Source: JAACFF01 sp963701435
Lineage (GTDB): Bacteria > Chloroflexota > Anaerolineae > Promineifilales > Promineifilaceae
Assembly (NCBI GenBank): GCA_963701435.1
Contig: CAVPAL010000017.1
Coordinates: 372,001-436,000, forward strand
Reading direction: 5' to 3'
Length of the DNA stretch: 64,000 nt
This document shows, piece by piece, positions 26,137-34,812 of this stretch (positions are counted from its first letter, which is position 1; each line of letters begins with the position of its first letter). A model generated the notes under the pieces. That model did not search any database. It was given only the letters and a program-made list of their open reading frames with translations, and was not told the origin of the DNA. Position numbers and translations under genes: made by a program.

Positions 26137-28281
26137 CGGGACCATGATGTCCGGACTGTCAAGATAGAGAGCGCCTGACTCATCGTCAGCTGCGCAGTCA
26201 CCAATGATAAGATCTTGCACGAAGGCAGCATATGTACCATTCGCTCCGGCGGGCAGATTGCCTACGACTGCCCAATCCGGTGTGTCAAAGGTTGGCGGAT
26301 TAGCCACGTCATGGGTACCTACATCCCAACCTGCGGGTAATGAACCGCCTTCCCAATCTTCAGAGAAGAATGTTTGTGCAGAGCCAAGGCCTTCACAAAG
26401 CGGTGGGGCATCGGGATCCAACAGCGGTCCGAAGTTGCATTGAGTTGGCGGAGTGCGGAATTCAACCGCGGCAATGGCGTCAGAGACCTCCTGGCAGTCG
26501 GCGGCTGAGATCACTTCCCCAGACGGGCCTGGGTTGGGATCGCTGGTACTCAGAGCAGGTAAATCAACGCCGATTAAGGCTGAGCAGGATGCTTCCAAAG
26601 CGTCAGCATGGTCAATAAAGTTGCTGGCCGGCGTGAGCATTTCTTGTGCACCCCAATGGATGTGGGCTGCTTTCGTCAGACCAATGGCAGAGACACCAAC
26701 ACTGCTATCACCGTCGACCAATAAGGCATAAGCCCGGTTGGGAACGCCGGAATTGGTATGCACGCCGCCGCTGTCACCGGTCGTACACCAATATTCTGAA
26801 TCCGTAACCTTACCGGGATCACCGAAACAAGTAGGATCCCACATATCGCGAATGGCGTTGCCGCTGCCGGCCGGCGTGCCAAAGAAGGCGGGATCGTCTT
26901 CACCAGACAGCCAGCGTACTGTATCTAACGTGGGGTTGCCTGGGAAGTTTGCACCAGCAATATTGGATGAACAATACCCACCGGGGCGGACGATGTCGGG
27001 TGTATCGATTCCACGGCCGTTCAACAGGTCAACGGTGTCACCCCAAATGTCTGAGTAAGACTCATTTAATGCGCCTGACTGCCATTGATAGATGAGGTTA
27101 TTGGTGTATTCAGTGTACGCATGTCCCCATTCGTGAGCGACGGTGTCATCACCGGTCACGTCGGTGCAGTAATTGGTTGAGGTACCATTCCAAGTAGCAT
27201 TGGGGCAAGCAATGGCTGGATCGTTGTTGACCGTGCGCATCGTTGCGCTGGCATTGTCATAAGAGTCCCAACCGGCCATGCTGGCGAAGACGTTGTATGT
27301 CTCCTTTGCGCCATCGATTTCATTATTCCAATCGGTGACCTGCTGGGCTGTTCCGCCTACCCATCCTGCTGGTATCGGGTCAGGATCGCCATTACTTTCG
27401 TCCCAAACGACATTAGCCAGGGACGACTCGGAAACTTCGCGGTCAAGTCCGTGGAATATGCCTGTGATCTGATCGACGACAGCGCCCGTATGGGCGTCGA
27501 CGTAGACAAACTCACGAATTGTAACATTCGAGTTTGTTACCTCGACTTGAAATACTAAGTGGTCCTGTCCGGGTACGCCCTGCACCAATCCGGTACGGAA
27601 GACGTAAAGTTCATTGTTTACGGCTGATAGGTCAAATGAAGCGTTTGCTTTTATATCTTCATCAGAGTTCTGCAAACGCAGCGGGCTTGAATTCTCACCA
27701 CCCTGGGAAGCCACAGTATCCACAGCTATCTTATCGGCCGTGGCGGCGCTCAACGTGGGTCTGGTCGATTGCAGTTTGATATTGGGCACAAAAGTACCAT
27801 TGACGCTTGTTAGCTGATTGCGCTCGTTGAAGCGCGCCTTTAATATGGCTGCAAACACAGGCACATCTTCATAAACCTGTTGGAATGACAGTTGTGTGCC
27901 GCCAACCAGGCGGTTGGCGCTGCGGTCAACCAAAACGAGTTCAGATTTGGCATCCGTAACGCCAAAGACACCGCCATAAGTATTAAAAAAGTTCTCTGCC
28001 GCTGCTTCTGGTGAGGAACTGCGACCGGAGGAATTAGGTATGGCTGCGCCCTCAGGCATGCGAATAAAACTGGCTACTCCTGTGGCGCTGTTACTGCTGA
28101 TCTTAACTGCGCCATCTGTATCTTGAATAAGCCGGTCAATCCCGGCCGGTTCAGGCTGGCCGGTCTGGTTTGCGGCCGCATTCCCTTGACTCAGGCTCAG
28201 TATCAAGGCGAAAAGCATGACTACAGCAAACAAAAGCTGCCAAACTTTTTGAAATGACGGACTAGAATTTGTTCTTCTCAT
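26107..28281 (-). CDS. Secreted M4 (thermolysin-family) metalloprotease, N-terminal and catalytic part
   Basis: A 724-codon frame. A signal peptide (about residues 1-38) is followed by an FTP/PepSY propeptide region (about 60-270). The catalytic domain has VAHEWGHAYTEYTN near residue 383 (zinc-binding HExxH) and NESYSDIWGD (third ligand Glu near 407), then DSGGVHTNSGVPNRAYALLV, the M4 C-terminal helix pair. After about residue 640 it enters a beta-sandwich domain and then shifts out of frame near 26136, ending in nonsense (CCSACGF). The intact product would be about 1,360 residues with the next feature. ACGGCCGT motifs are rare here, and the gene may be acquired. Confidence 0.88.
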   Translation of the reverse strand: MRRTNSSPSFQKVWQLLFAVVMLFALILSLSQGNAAANQTGQPEPAGIDRLIQDTDGAVKISSNSATGVASFIRMPEGAAIPNSSGRSSSPEAAAENFFNTYGGVFGVTDAKSELVLVDRSANRLVGGTQLSFQQVYEDVPVFAAILKARFNERNQLTSVNGTFVPNIKLQSTRPTLSAATADKIAVDTVASQGGENSSPLRLQNSDEDIKANASFDLSAVNNELYVFRTGLVQGVPGQDHLVFQVEVTNSNVTIREFVYVDAHTGAVVDQITGIFHGLDREVSESSLANVVWDESNGDPDPIPAGWVGGTAQQVTDWNNEIDGAKETYNVFASMAGWDSYDNASATMRTVNNDPAIACPNATWNGTSTNYCTDVTGDDTVAHEWGHAYTEYTNNLIYQWQSGALNESYSDIWGDTVDLLNGRGIDTPDIVRPGGYCSSNIAGANFPGNPTLDTVRWLSGEDDPAFFGTPAGSGNAIRDMWDPTCFGDPGKVTDSEYWCTTGDSGGVHTNSGVPNRAYALLVDGDSSVGVSAIGLTKAAHIHWGAQEMLTPASNFIDHADALEASCSALIGVDLPALSTSDPNPGPSGEVISAADCQEVSDAIAAVEFRTPPTQCNFGPLLDPDAPPLCEGLGSAQTFFSEDWEGGSLPAGWDVGTHDVANPPTFDTPDWAVVGNLPAGANGTYAAFVQDLIIGDCAADDESGALYLDSPDIMVPSRCCSACGF

Positions 28282-28537
28282 GAAATTACCCTCCTATTCA
28301 TTGGGGAATAGCAAAATTGGATATTGAGTTCTCATCAATAAAATATCCATATAAACTGACAAAAACTAGATGCTGCGAATGCTCAATAAAGACCTCCTTG
28401 CACAAAATATTTGGTTTATCAGAAAATATTTGTTATATAAGGTGAATTGCTGACCATATTGACTAATATAATAATACAGTTTATTAGTTTAGTGGTCAAT
28501 TTTGTGAAAAAACTTGCAATGCGGTCATGTTAAACAT
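28282..28537. other. AT-rich intergenic region between divergent genes
   Basis: No gene is seen. It contains promoters for the M4 protease (minus) and the sialidase fusion (plus). The minus-strand gene has a clear AGGAGGGTAA ribosome site before its ATG. No distinct plus-strand ribosome site is visible. Confidence 0.5.
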
Positions 28538-30883
28538 ATGAAACGAAACAACTTTATCTCTATCGCCCTGGCCACAATGGCTTTGTGGCTTGGCTTACAA
28601 AATTTTCACGTTTACTTACCGGGGGTTATTGATTACCTGACCACCTATTTCAAAGCGGAAGAGCAGGCGGGTTATGCCCTGGCGACATTTGCGCTGGCGC
28701 TGCTGCTACCGCTTGTTTACCGGGTGCTGGGTGCACGGTGGCTGCTGATCGTGACGGTGGGCGGAACGGCCGTTATCCGGCTTATCATCCAGTTCACCGA
28801 CTCACAGATAATTCATCTCGTTTTGTCTACGATTGGTGTGGTCTTGTGGATCTGGTTTATCCCTTTCTGGCATCAATCCCGCCGCAATCGACCCAAGGCC
28901 GGGGATTTGCCGGGAATCGTCATCGCCTTTCCGCTGGCAATTTTTTTGGATACGGCCAGTCGCGCTTTGATCTGGTTCGACGAAATCGCATGGCAGCATA
29001 CCTGGTGGGCGGCAGTGGTTATCATCGCGATGATTGGTGTGACTGTTTGGCTGCTGTGGCAAGAATTGAAGGTTAACAGTGAGCTGTCTTCAGTGAAAAG
29101 TGAAGAGCCGGCCCTACGCAGGCTTTTACCGTTTTTGGGTATCGGCCCGGCGCTCTATCTGACCCAGATTATTTTGACGAACCCGGCCAGGATGGTTGGT
29201 TTGATCCCGGGCGTAGACATTCGCTGGGTCACTTTGTTTATTGTGGGCGTAACGGCCGTTGGCGTTTTCGAAGCCGTAGAAGCCACCAATTTTTTCAACC
29301 TGCGTCCCTGGCCGACGACGCTGATTATCGGTATAAGCCTGGCGGCGTCTTTACAGTTGTTTAATATGGGCATCGATCCGGCCTGGCTCTGGTTTGGTCT
29401 GGCGGCGCTGACGACCTGGGCCTTATTCGGCATTTTGCTGGCGCAAACCAGCCGCATCGAACCGCTCAAACCTGGTTTTTGGCGTGATGGCGTGGTCACT
29501 TTTCTGGCGCTGGCGCTGATGCTGCTCATCTTTTTTATGGTGGATGAGTTTGGCATGCTGTTTATGAATGTGGTTGCCGGCATCCTCATTTTCCTGGCGG
29601 CGATTTGGGCGGCGTGGGTCCAGGACGGAAAGGCAACGGCCGTTCCTGCGGGCCTAATGCGGGTGGTTGCGGCTGTTCTTGCGATTGCCATCCTGATTGT
29701 GGGCGTATGGGCCTGGTTCAGTCAGCCGGTAGCGGTTGATGGCGTGCCTTTTACGGCCGTTTTCAAGAATGGGGAAAACGGCTACGCTTGTTATCGTATT
29801 CCCAGCATTGTGCGGGCGGGTGACGGCAGCCTGGTCGCATTTGCCGAAGGGCGCGTGGAGAACTGCGGCGACGGCGGCGGGGTGATTCGGGTTGTGGCCA
29901 GACGTTCAACGGATAACGGCCGTTCCTGGGGATCGCTCATGGTCATCGGTGAAAATGTGGACGTGGCCGGCGTCGAACACGTGGCGCAAAGCCCGACTGC
30001 CCTGGTTGATTTGATCGATCCTGCCAATCCACAGGGAAATCTCTTTTTATTCTTCAATAGAGTTAGGTTGGAACGGAATGGCTTACAGGCACAGCGCGTG
30101 GGTGAGCGCAGCGTCTGGCTGGCGCAAAGCGCCGACCACGGCCTCAACTGGTCGGAACCGGTGGAAATTACGGAGCAGGTCATGCGTCAGGGCGAACCGG
30201 ATAACTGGCGCGAGCAGGTATCGGCGGTAGGACATGCTATCCAACTGCGTGGGGGGATAGAAGCAGCAGAAGTGACAAACGGCCGTTTATTTGTCATGGC
30301 GCAGTCCCACATTGACGGGGCCACGCGCAACTATGCTTTTTGGAGCGACGACCACGGTCAAACCTGGCAAATCGGCGGCGTCAATCCCCATCCCTGGCTG
30401 GATGAAGTCATGGCTGTAGAACGAGCAGACGGCGGCATTATTGTCAATTCGCGCAATTACGATGAAAACCGCGTGCGCGTCGGTTACCGCGCCGTCACTC
30501 ACGCTGATTTTGATGCTGAGGGCAATATTTATTTTGACGAGGCTTACACTGATACCAATCTACAATCGCCGACCGTGCAGGCCAGCATTCAGCGTTATTC
30601 CTGGCCGGACGAAGCGGCGTTGGGCGGCCAAAACCGTATCCTCTTTTCTATCCCCGACCACGCCCGTCTGCGTACCAATATGACCGTACGCCTCAGTTAT
30701 GACGAAGGGGATACCTGGCCAATCGCCAAAGTCATCGATCCTGGCCCTGCTGCCTACAGTGATTTAGTAGTGGACGAGGAGGGTGATATTGGGTTAATCT
30801 ATGAGCGCGGCAACGCTGGCGGCATTTATTACACTAGTTTTTCACTGGATTGGTTGACGGACGGAGAAGATTCCACACGTTAA
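28538..30883 (+). CDS. Polytopic membrane domain fused to a sialidase (GH33-like) domain
   Basis: A 781-residue protein. Residues 1-about 400 hold around 12 hydrophobic segments. They are followed by a six-bladed-propeller sialidase domain: the arginine motif YRIPSIV near residue 419 and four Asp-boxes (STDNGRSW, SADHGLNW, SDDHGQTW, SYDEGDTW). Catalytic Glu and Tyr candidates are present in the expected region. Sialidases are usually secreted or singly anchored, so this polytopic fusion is unusual. The ATG at 28538 is chosen; the frame opens slightly earlier at a TTG. The next gene is an MFS transporter, which may import a released sugar. The propeller call is firm; substrate uncertain. Confidence 0.85.
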   Translation: MKRNNFISIALATMALWLGLQNFHVYLPGVIDYLTTYFKAEEQAGYALATFALALLLPLVYRVLGARWLLIVTVGGTAVIRLIIQFTDSQIIHLVLSTIGVVLWIWFIPFWHQSRRNRPKAGDLPGIVIAFPLAIFLDTASRALIWFDEIAWQHTWWAAVVIIAMIGVTVWLLWQELKVNSELSSVKSEEPALRRLLPFLGIGPALYLTQIILTNPARMVGLIPGVDIRWVTLFIVGVTAVGVFEAVEATNFFNLRPWPTTLIIGISLAASLQLFNMGIDPAWLWFGLAALTTWALFGILLAQTSRIEPLKPGFWRDGVVTFLALALMLLIFFMVDEFGMLFMNVVAGILIFLAAIWAAWVQDGKATAVPAGLMRVVAAVLAIAILIVGVWAWFSQPVAVDGVPFTAVFKNGENGYACYRIPSIVRAGDGSLVAFAEGRVENCGDGGGVIRVVARRSTDNGRSWGSLMVIGENVDVAGVEHVAQSPTALVDLIDPANPQGNLFLFFNRVRLERNGLQAQRVGERSVWLAQSADHGLNWSEPVEITEQVMRQGEPDNWREQVSAVGHAIQLRGGIEAAEVTNGRLFVMAQSHIDGATRNYAFWSDDHGQTWQIGGVNPHPWLDEVMAVERADGGIIVNSRNYDENRVRVGYRAVTHADFDAEGNIYFDEAYTDTNLQSPTVQASIQRYSWPDEAALGGQNRILFSIPDHARLRTNMTVRLSYDEGDTWPIAKVIDPGPAAYSDLVVDEEGDIGLIYERGNAGGIYYTSFSLDWLTDGEDSTR

Positions 30884-31021
30884 TGGTTTGACGTTTGCAA
30901 TTTGCCGGTCAGCCGGCAGTGTTAATTTGCTAAATTTTTGTAAACCAACTCCCCGGTAGCTTGTTGTTCAACAAACTTACCATTGTCGAGCTTCCGGGAA
31001 GATATTTTCTCAGGAGAAATG

Positions 31022-32383
31022 ATGGCAGAAGTAGAAATTAGCAGTTCGGCCGTAACCGCTGAATCTACAGTTGAGAAAAAGAGAAATTTGCGCACCATGT
31101 TTGCGCTGGCCTTTGGTTACTTTATCGACCAGGGTGAAGGGCAAGCGATGTCGGTGCTTTTTCCCACCTTGCAAGCTTTGTGGGGTTTGAGCTACACGCA
31201 GTTAGGCATCATCGGCACCATCCGCAATGTCCTGCAATCGGTCACGGCCCCATTTTGGGGTTACATTGCCGACCGTTATCCGCGCAAGAATGTCATCATT
31301 TTCGGCACGGGTCTGTGGGGCGTCTGGACGTTGTTGATCGGTTTTTCGCAAAATTACCAGCAGCTTTTGTGGCTGCGCGCCATATCCGGTATTGGTCTGG
31401 GCTGCCTGATGCCGGCCGTGTTTTCCCTGATTTCCGACACGTACCCACCGCACCGCCGTGGACGGGCGTTAGGGATTTTGGAAGGGCTGGGCGTGTTGGG
31501 AATTGTTATTTTCACGCTGGCTTTGGGGGCATTGGCGACGCCGTCGTTATGGCGCTGGGGCTTTTTTATGCTGGGCGGGCTGAGTGTCGTGTCCGGTTTG
31601 CTGGTCTGGTTTTTGGTGGAAGAACCGGTACGCGGCGCGGCGGAACCGGAGCTGGCCGGCAAAATCACGGCCGAGGATGCTTCCCATTATTCTGTCAGTC
31701 TAAAAAATGTGCGTGAAATGATGAAGATTCCCACCATCTGGGTGGCGATTGCGCAGGGGTTAGCGGGGGCAATGCCCTGGGTCGTGCTGGGTTTGTATAT
31801 GATTACCTGGCTGGTCAACGAGCGCCAGATGAACGAACAGACGGCGACGATTGCTTTCGCCACGATTGTGATTGGGACGGCGATTTCCAATGTGTTGGGC
31901 GGCTTTTTGGGGGATTGGGCGGATAAAAAGAGTCCCAAATACGGCCGTCCCGCAGTCGGTCAAATCTCGATTATTTGCGGCATTCCTCTGACGTTTATCC
32001 TCTTCACCCAAACGGAAGATTGGCCTTTTTGGGCGATTGTCGTTTTAAGTTTTTTCACGGCGTTGTTGATTAGCTGGGCGGGTAAGGGCTCAAAGGAGCC
32101 GATGATCCAGGCGGTAACGCCGCCGGAACTGCGCTCCTCGGCGTTTGCTTTTATTGTGTTCATTGAAAATGGGTTTACGGCCGTTGCCGCCTTCGCCGCT
32201 GGTTACCTGGCCGATAGAATTGGCTTGACTCCGGCGCTGGTTTGGATGATTCCCGTACCCTGGATTTTGTGTGCAGCTATCTTTACGCTGTTTTACTGGA
32301 CCTACCCGCGTGATTCGTCAATATTACGGGCGCAGATGGCCGAGCGGGCGGAAGAGATCAGCCATCTTTGGGAAGAAAGTTAA
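31022..32383 (+). CDS. MFS transporter
   Basis: A 453-residue protein with about 12 TM segments in two halves. The MFS loop-2/3 signature is GYIADRYPRKN and the second-half equivalent is GFLGDWADKK. ISDTYPPHRRGRALG follows TM5, as in Spinster/proline-betaine-type MFS members. There are two adjacent ATGs (31019 and 31022); AGGAG at 31012-31016 favours the second. It is 138 bases after the sialidase fusion and in the same direction, so import of a sugar or acid released by that enzyme is possible. Substrate unknown. Confidence 0.88.
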   Translation: MAEVEISSSAVTAESTVEKKRNLRTMFALAFGYFIDQGEGQAMSVLFPTLQALWGLSYTQLGIIGTIRNVLQSVTAPFWGYIADRYPRKNVIIFGTGLWGVWTLLIGFSQNYQQLLWLRAISGIGLGCLMPAVFSLISDTYPPHRRGRALGILEGLGVLGIVIFTLALGALATPSLWRWGFFMLGGLSVVSGLLVWFLVEEPVRGAAEPELAGKITAEDASHYSVSLKNVREMMKIPTIWVAIAQGLAGAMPWVVLGLYMITWLVNERQMNEQTATIAFATIVIGTAISNVLGGFLGDWADKKSPKYGRPAVGQISIICGIPLTFILFTQTEDWPFWAIVVLSFFTALLISWAGKGSKEPMIQAVTPPELRSSAFAFIVFIENGFTAVAAFAAGYLADRIGLTPALVWMIPVPWILCAAIFTLFYWTYPRDSSILRAQMAERAEEISHLWEES

Positions 32384-32910
32384 GCCAAGCACAGAAAAAT
32401 TTAATTCCTTATGGACGCATAGGCGCCTATTGACCGGAAAGAGCGCGAATCGCGTTACTCACAGTTTCAATTGCCGCAGCAATTTCTATCCGTGTAAGTG
32501 ACCATTGCTGCCAGCCAATGCCATCGGTAGATTCGGGATTTTCCAGAAATTTACGGCAGTTGTCGGTCATTTTCCTTCACAACCTCTCACATATCGAGCA
32601 TTTGCAATCGCCTATTGTGGATCAGGGCTCACCAGAACAGCAATGCCGCTTCCTAAAATTGAAAAAATGCTTACCTTTCAAACGAAACGCTTCCGGTTGG
32701 ACACTGAAGACGTGGCCTTATCCCGGCGCATACTAGACCTGGCCGAGCAAATTAAAGATGCATTTCAGGTAGCTGACAGTCGCTTTGCCCTTGGATTTGC
32801 CTACTTGTTTGCCGGTTCAATTAGCGAAGCAGTGACGGAACTGTCCACTGCCCTAAACAAGGCGTTAGGTAGCGGGAACTGGCCTTCCCCACTTTTTCGG
32901 GGGAAGGTCA
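32384..32910. other. Region with gene debris and an IS end
   Basis: No intact gene. A plus-strand stretch at about 32641-32880 is a possible TPR fragment (separate entry). The right end (32891-32910) is a solo IS-like terminus ending GGGGGAAGGTCA, which recurs at 38114-38133 and, with three base changes, at 39141-39160. The left flank CCTTCCCC makes a small palindrome with it. Confidence 0.5.
32641..32880 (+). pseudogene. TPR-like fragment of a larger regulator
   Basis: About 80 codons (SRRILDLAEQIKDAFQVADS; ALGFAYLFAGSISEAVTELS) look like helical TPR repeats of an AfsR/STAND-type regulator. There is no start context, and the frame runs straight into the IS-like end at 32891. Weak but plausible debris. 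Confidence 0.35.
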
Positions 32911-33408
32911 CTATTCCCATGCAGACCACGAATATTTTTCTGATTCAAAGGATAAAAAGGCAATCGAATGATCAGATGCATGGAAAGCTTCAGTAACGGT
33001 GACCTGCTCCACCTTCTCAAATTTAGCCTGGTAAACGACCACGTAAAACTCATCCGCTTGGGTTACCTGATCAACCTTGCGTGAAAGGTAGTTCCCGATT
33101 TTGTTGTTAACTTCCTGTTTCCAGGCCGCGAAATCAGTTGCGGGTACTCGTTCGTGCATATCGGAATCAAAGTCGTGTGAAAACATCACGTAATCGTTGG
33201 CTGTCAATCCGGCAAACAAGTTATCTGTGATGGTTTCACTAAATTCGAGCACAGCAGCTCTTTCATTACCATAGAGAGTCCTTTCACAAGCGGTAAGCCA
33301 GAAAATGGCGCTCAAGAGAATAACAACTATTGAAAATCTAGTGATCTTATCATTGTTTTTTTCTCTATCACGTGTACTTAACAGAGCAATGTTATTGGTT
33401 CCTGTCAT
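32911..33408 (-). CDS. Hypothetical lipoprotein (DUF3887-like)
   Basis: About 165 residues from the ATG at 33408 (MTGTNNIALL); an in-frame ATG at 33426 is also possible. A hydrophobic segment ends in LTACER, a lipobox-like signal. The mature part is a small alpha/beta domain (GLTANDYVMFSHDFDSD; FYVVVYQAKFEKVEQVTV) resembling DUF3887-type domains. The stop abuts the IS-like terminus at 32910, so the C-terminus may have been reset by the insertion. AT-rich, unlike the core genome, with no ACGGCCGT site. The longer open frame upstream would translate an attC-like repeat and is not used. Confidence 0.6.
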   Translation of the reverse strand: MTGTNNIALLSTRDREKNNDKITRFSIVVILLSAIFWLTACERTLYGNERAAVLEFSETITDNLFAGLTANDYVMFSHDFDSDMHERVPATDFAAWKQEVNNKIGNYLSRKVDQVTQADEFYVVVYQAKFEKVEQVTVTEAFHASDHSIAFLSFESEKYSWSAWE

Positions 33409-33429
33409 TTTTTTACTGCGTTCCATTCC

Positions 33430-33460
33430 TTGTAATGGCTGCCCAACGGTTTGTTGAACA
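33430..33460 (-). repeat. attC-like right half site 1
   Basis: On the minus strand it reads GTTCAACAAACCGTTGGGC then AGC. The pair RYYYAAC (GTTCAAC) and GTTRRRY (GTTGGGC) matches the right side of an integron attC site. A close copy is at 34488-34509. Left halves are not obvious. Confidence 0.35.
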
Positions 33461-33491
33461 GCTCCAGTTTTAAAGCATTCAGCTAACACAA

Positions 33492-34463
33492 TTATAATGC
33501 TTCAAATATTTCCAATGTTGCTAATCCATTCCGTTTTGCTGACTCATGTCTTTCTATATTTTCAAATTGAGCAAACCAAATATATGCATACATAAAGCTT
33601 TCCAGAAGTCTGTAGGCATTTCTCCTGAAAATCGAGCCTGACGATTCATCTACTCTAGGTCCATATCCGTTCAAAAAATCTTCATTCAGCATCGTTGGTG
33701 AGGCAAACTCCAAAGCTTTATCGCCAAATATTGCTTTATCTACATCAATGAGGGCAACAACATCCCATTTACCATCGTTTTCGCTTACCAGCACGTTGCC
33801 CTCCCATAAATCAGCGTGAACCATCCTAGCCTGGGTTATCTGATCAAAAACAGCCGTATCGGTAAAAATATTGATAAATCGATTTAGTTCAATATCATTA
33901 AATACGCCAAATTTCGCTGCTCTATCTGCGATTTCTCTAGCAAAACGTTGCAAAAATGCGCCCCAACTATCATACATCTCCAACTCATTATTAGGTCGTT
34001 TCCAGCCAAATTTTTCACTTTTTATATCGTGCAACAAGGCGATAATCTTACCTAACCGTTGATAAAGACCGGGTTTCACATCCTTCGGCACTGAGATGTC
34101 GTTCATCGGAACGCTTCGGATATGTTTGAAAATGATATATTCCCGATCAATCACATTATATGAGTTATCGTAGTGAATGACTTCTGAAGTTGGTATATTA
34201 TTTTCTTTGAGAGTCTTATAGAAAAGCGGCTCTGCAGCCATCATACTATTTTCAAAATCAAACAGTAAGTGCCGATTTATCGGTGCAACTCGAAGTACAA
34301 TACCGTTACTATCAACTTCAGTCTTCACCAAATAGGTGGTATTAAACACTCCCCCTTTCATGAGACTACAATCTATGATTTTAGTATCGCTGCCAAATGC
34401 GTTAGCGATAACTTTTTTGATTTCCGCACTGCTAAGTTCTTTGAATATTCTCGATGTGGCCAT
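33492..34463 (-). CDS. APH/choline-kinase-family phosphotransferase
   Basis: A 323-residue aminoglycoside-phosphotransferase-fold protein. Brenner's catalytic motif reads MVHADLWEGNVLV (Asp and Asn), followed by ALIDVDKAIFGD (metal-binding Asp). The N-lobe has GGVFNTTYLV for ATP. It may act on an antibiotic, choline or a sugar; sequence alone does not say. Low GC and no ACGGCCGT motif mark it as acquired. It lies in a same-strand row with the lipoprotein and the serine hydrolase, separated by attC-like repeats, suggestive of integron-type cassettes. Confidence 0.85.
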   Translation of the reverse strand: MATSRIFKELSSAEIKKVIANAFGSDTKIIDCSLMKGGVFNTTYLVKTEVDSNGIVLRVAPINRHLLFDFENSMMAAEPLFYKTLKENNIPTSEVIHYDNSYNVIDREYIIFKHIRSVPMNDISVPKDVKPGLYQRLGKIIALLHDIKSEKFGWKRPNNELEMYDSWGAFLQRFAREIADRAAKFGVFNDIELNRFINIFTDTAVFDQITQARMVHADLWEGNVLVSENDGKWDVVALIDVDKAIFGDKALEFASPTMLNEDFLNGYGPRVDESSGSIFRRNAYRLLESFMYAYIWFAQFENIERHESAKRNGLATLEIFEAL

Positions 34464-34812
34464 TTAACTCTTTTTGTGGATTTAAGTTGCTGCCCAATGC
34501 TTGTTGAACGAACACCCGCGACCATTTCTATGGGTTTTTAGCTTGCCATTTGATGCACTTGTTTTACAATAACCCCTGATCTGATGTGCTTGTCTCTTAT
34601 TGACGTTACTTTGTTCGCGCCCGAATTTTTTCCCATTATATACCGATTTTGCCCGATTTCGGTGTTAATTCGCGCACTCCGTCCATGATATCCAGTCTAT
34701 TAAACAACTAAAGGCCAATTCCACCCAATTTGATAGGACTGCACAGCCCTAATTGACGGCTTCCATATTTGGAGCATTTAAGTCAATCATGCCCAGGATT
34801 ACGCCGTCCTCA
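34464..34812. other. Intergenic region with an attC-like half site
   Basis: No gene is visible on either strand. A repeat (34488-34509), read on the minus strand as GTTCAACAAGCATTGGGCAG, is a near copy of the one at 33430-33460. The rest is AT-rich sequence without recognisable features. Confidence 0.4.

Noticed and set aside
29155..29691. 178-codon minus-strand frame opposite the TM-sialidase gene
   Set aside because: Composition is that of antisense TM coding DNA (Ala/Thr/Lys-rich); no family match.
32505..32996. Full 163-codon plus-strand frame as a gene
   Set aside because: Only about 80 central codons resemble TPR helices; the ends run through non-coding sequence and an IS end.
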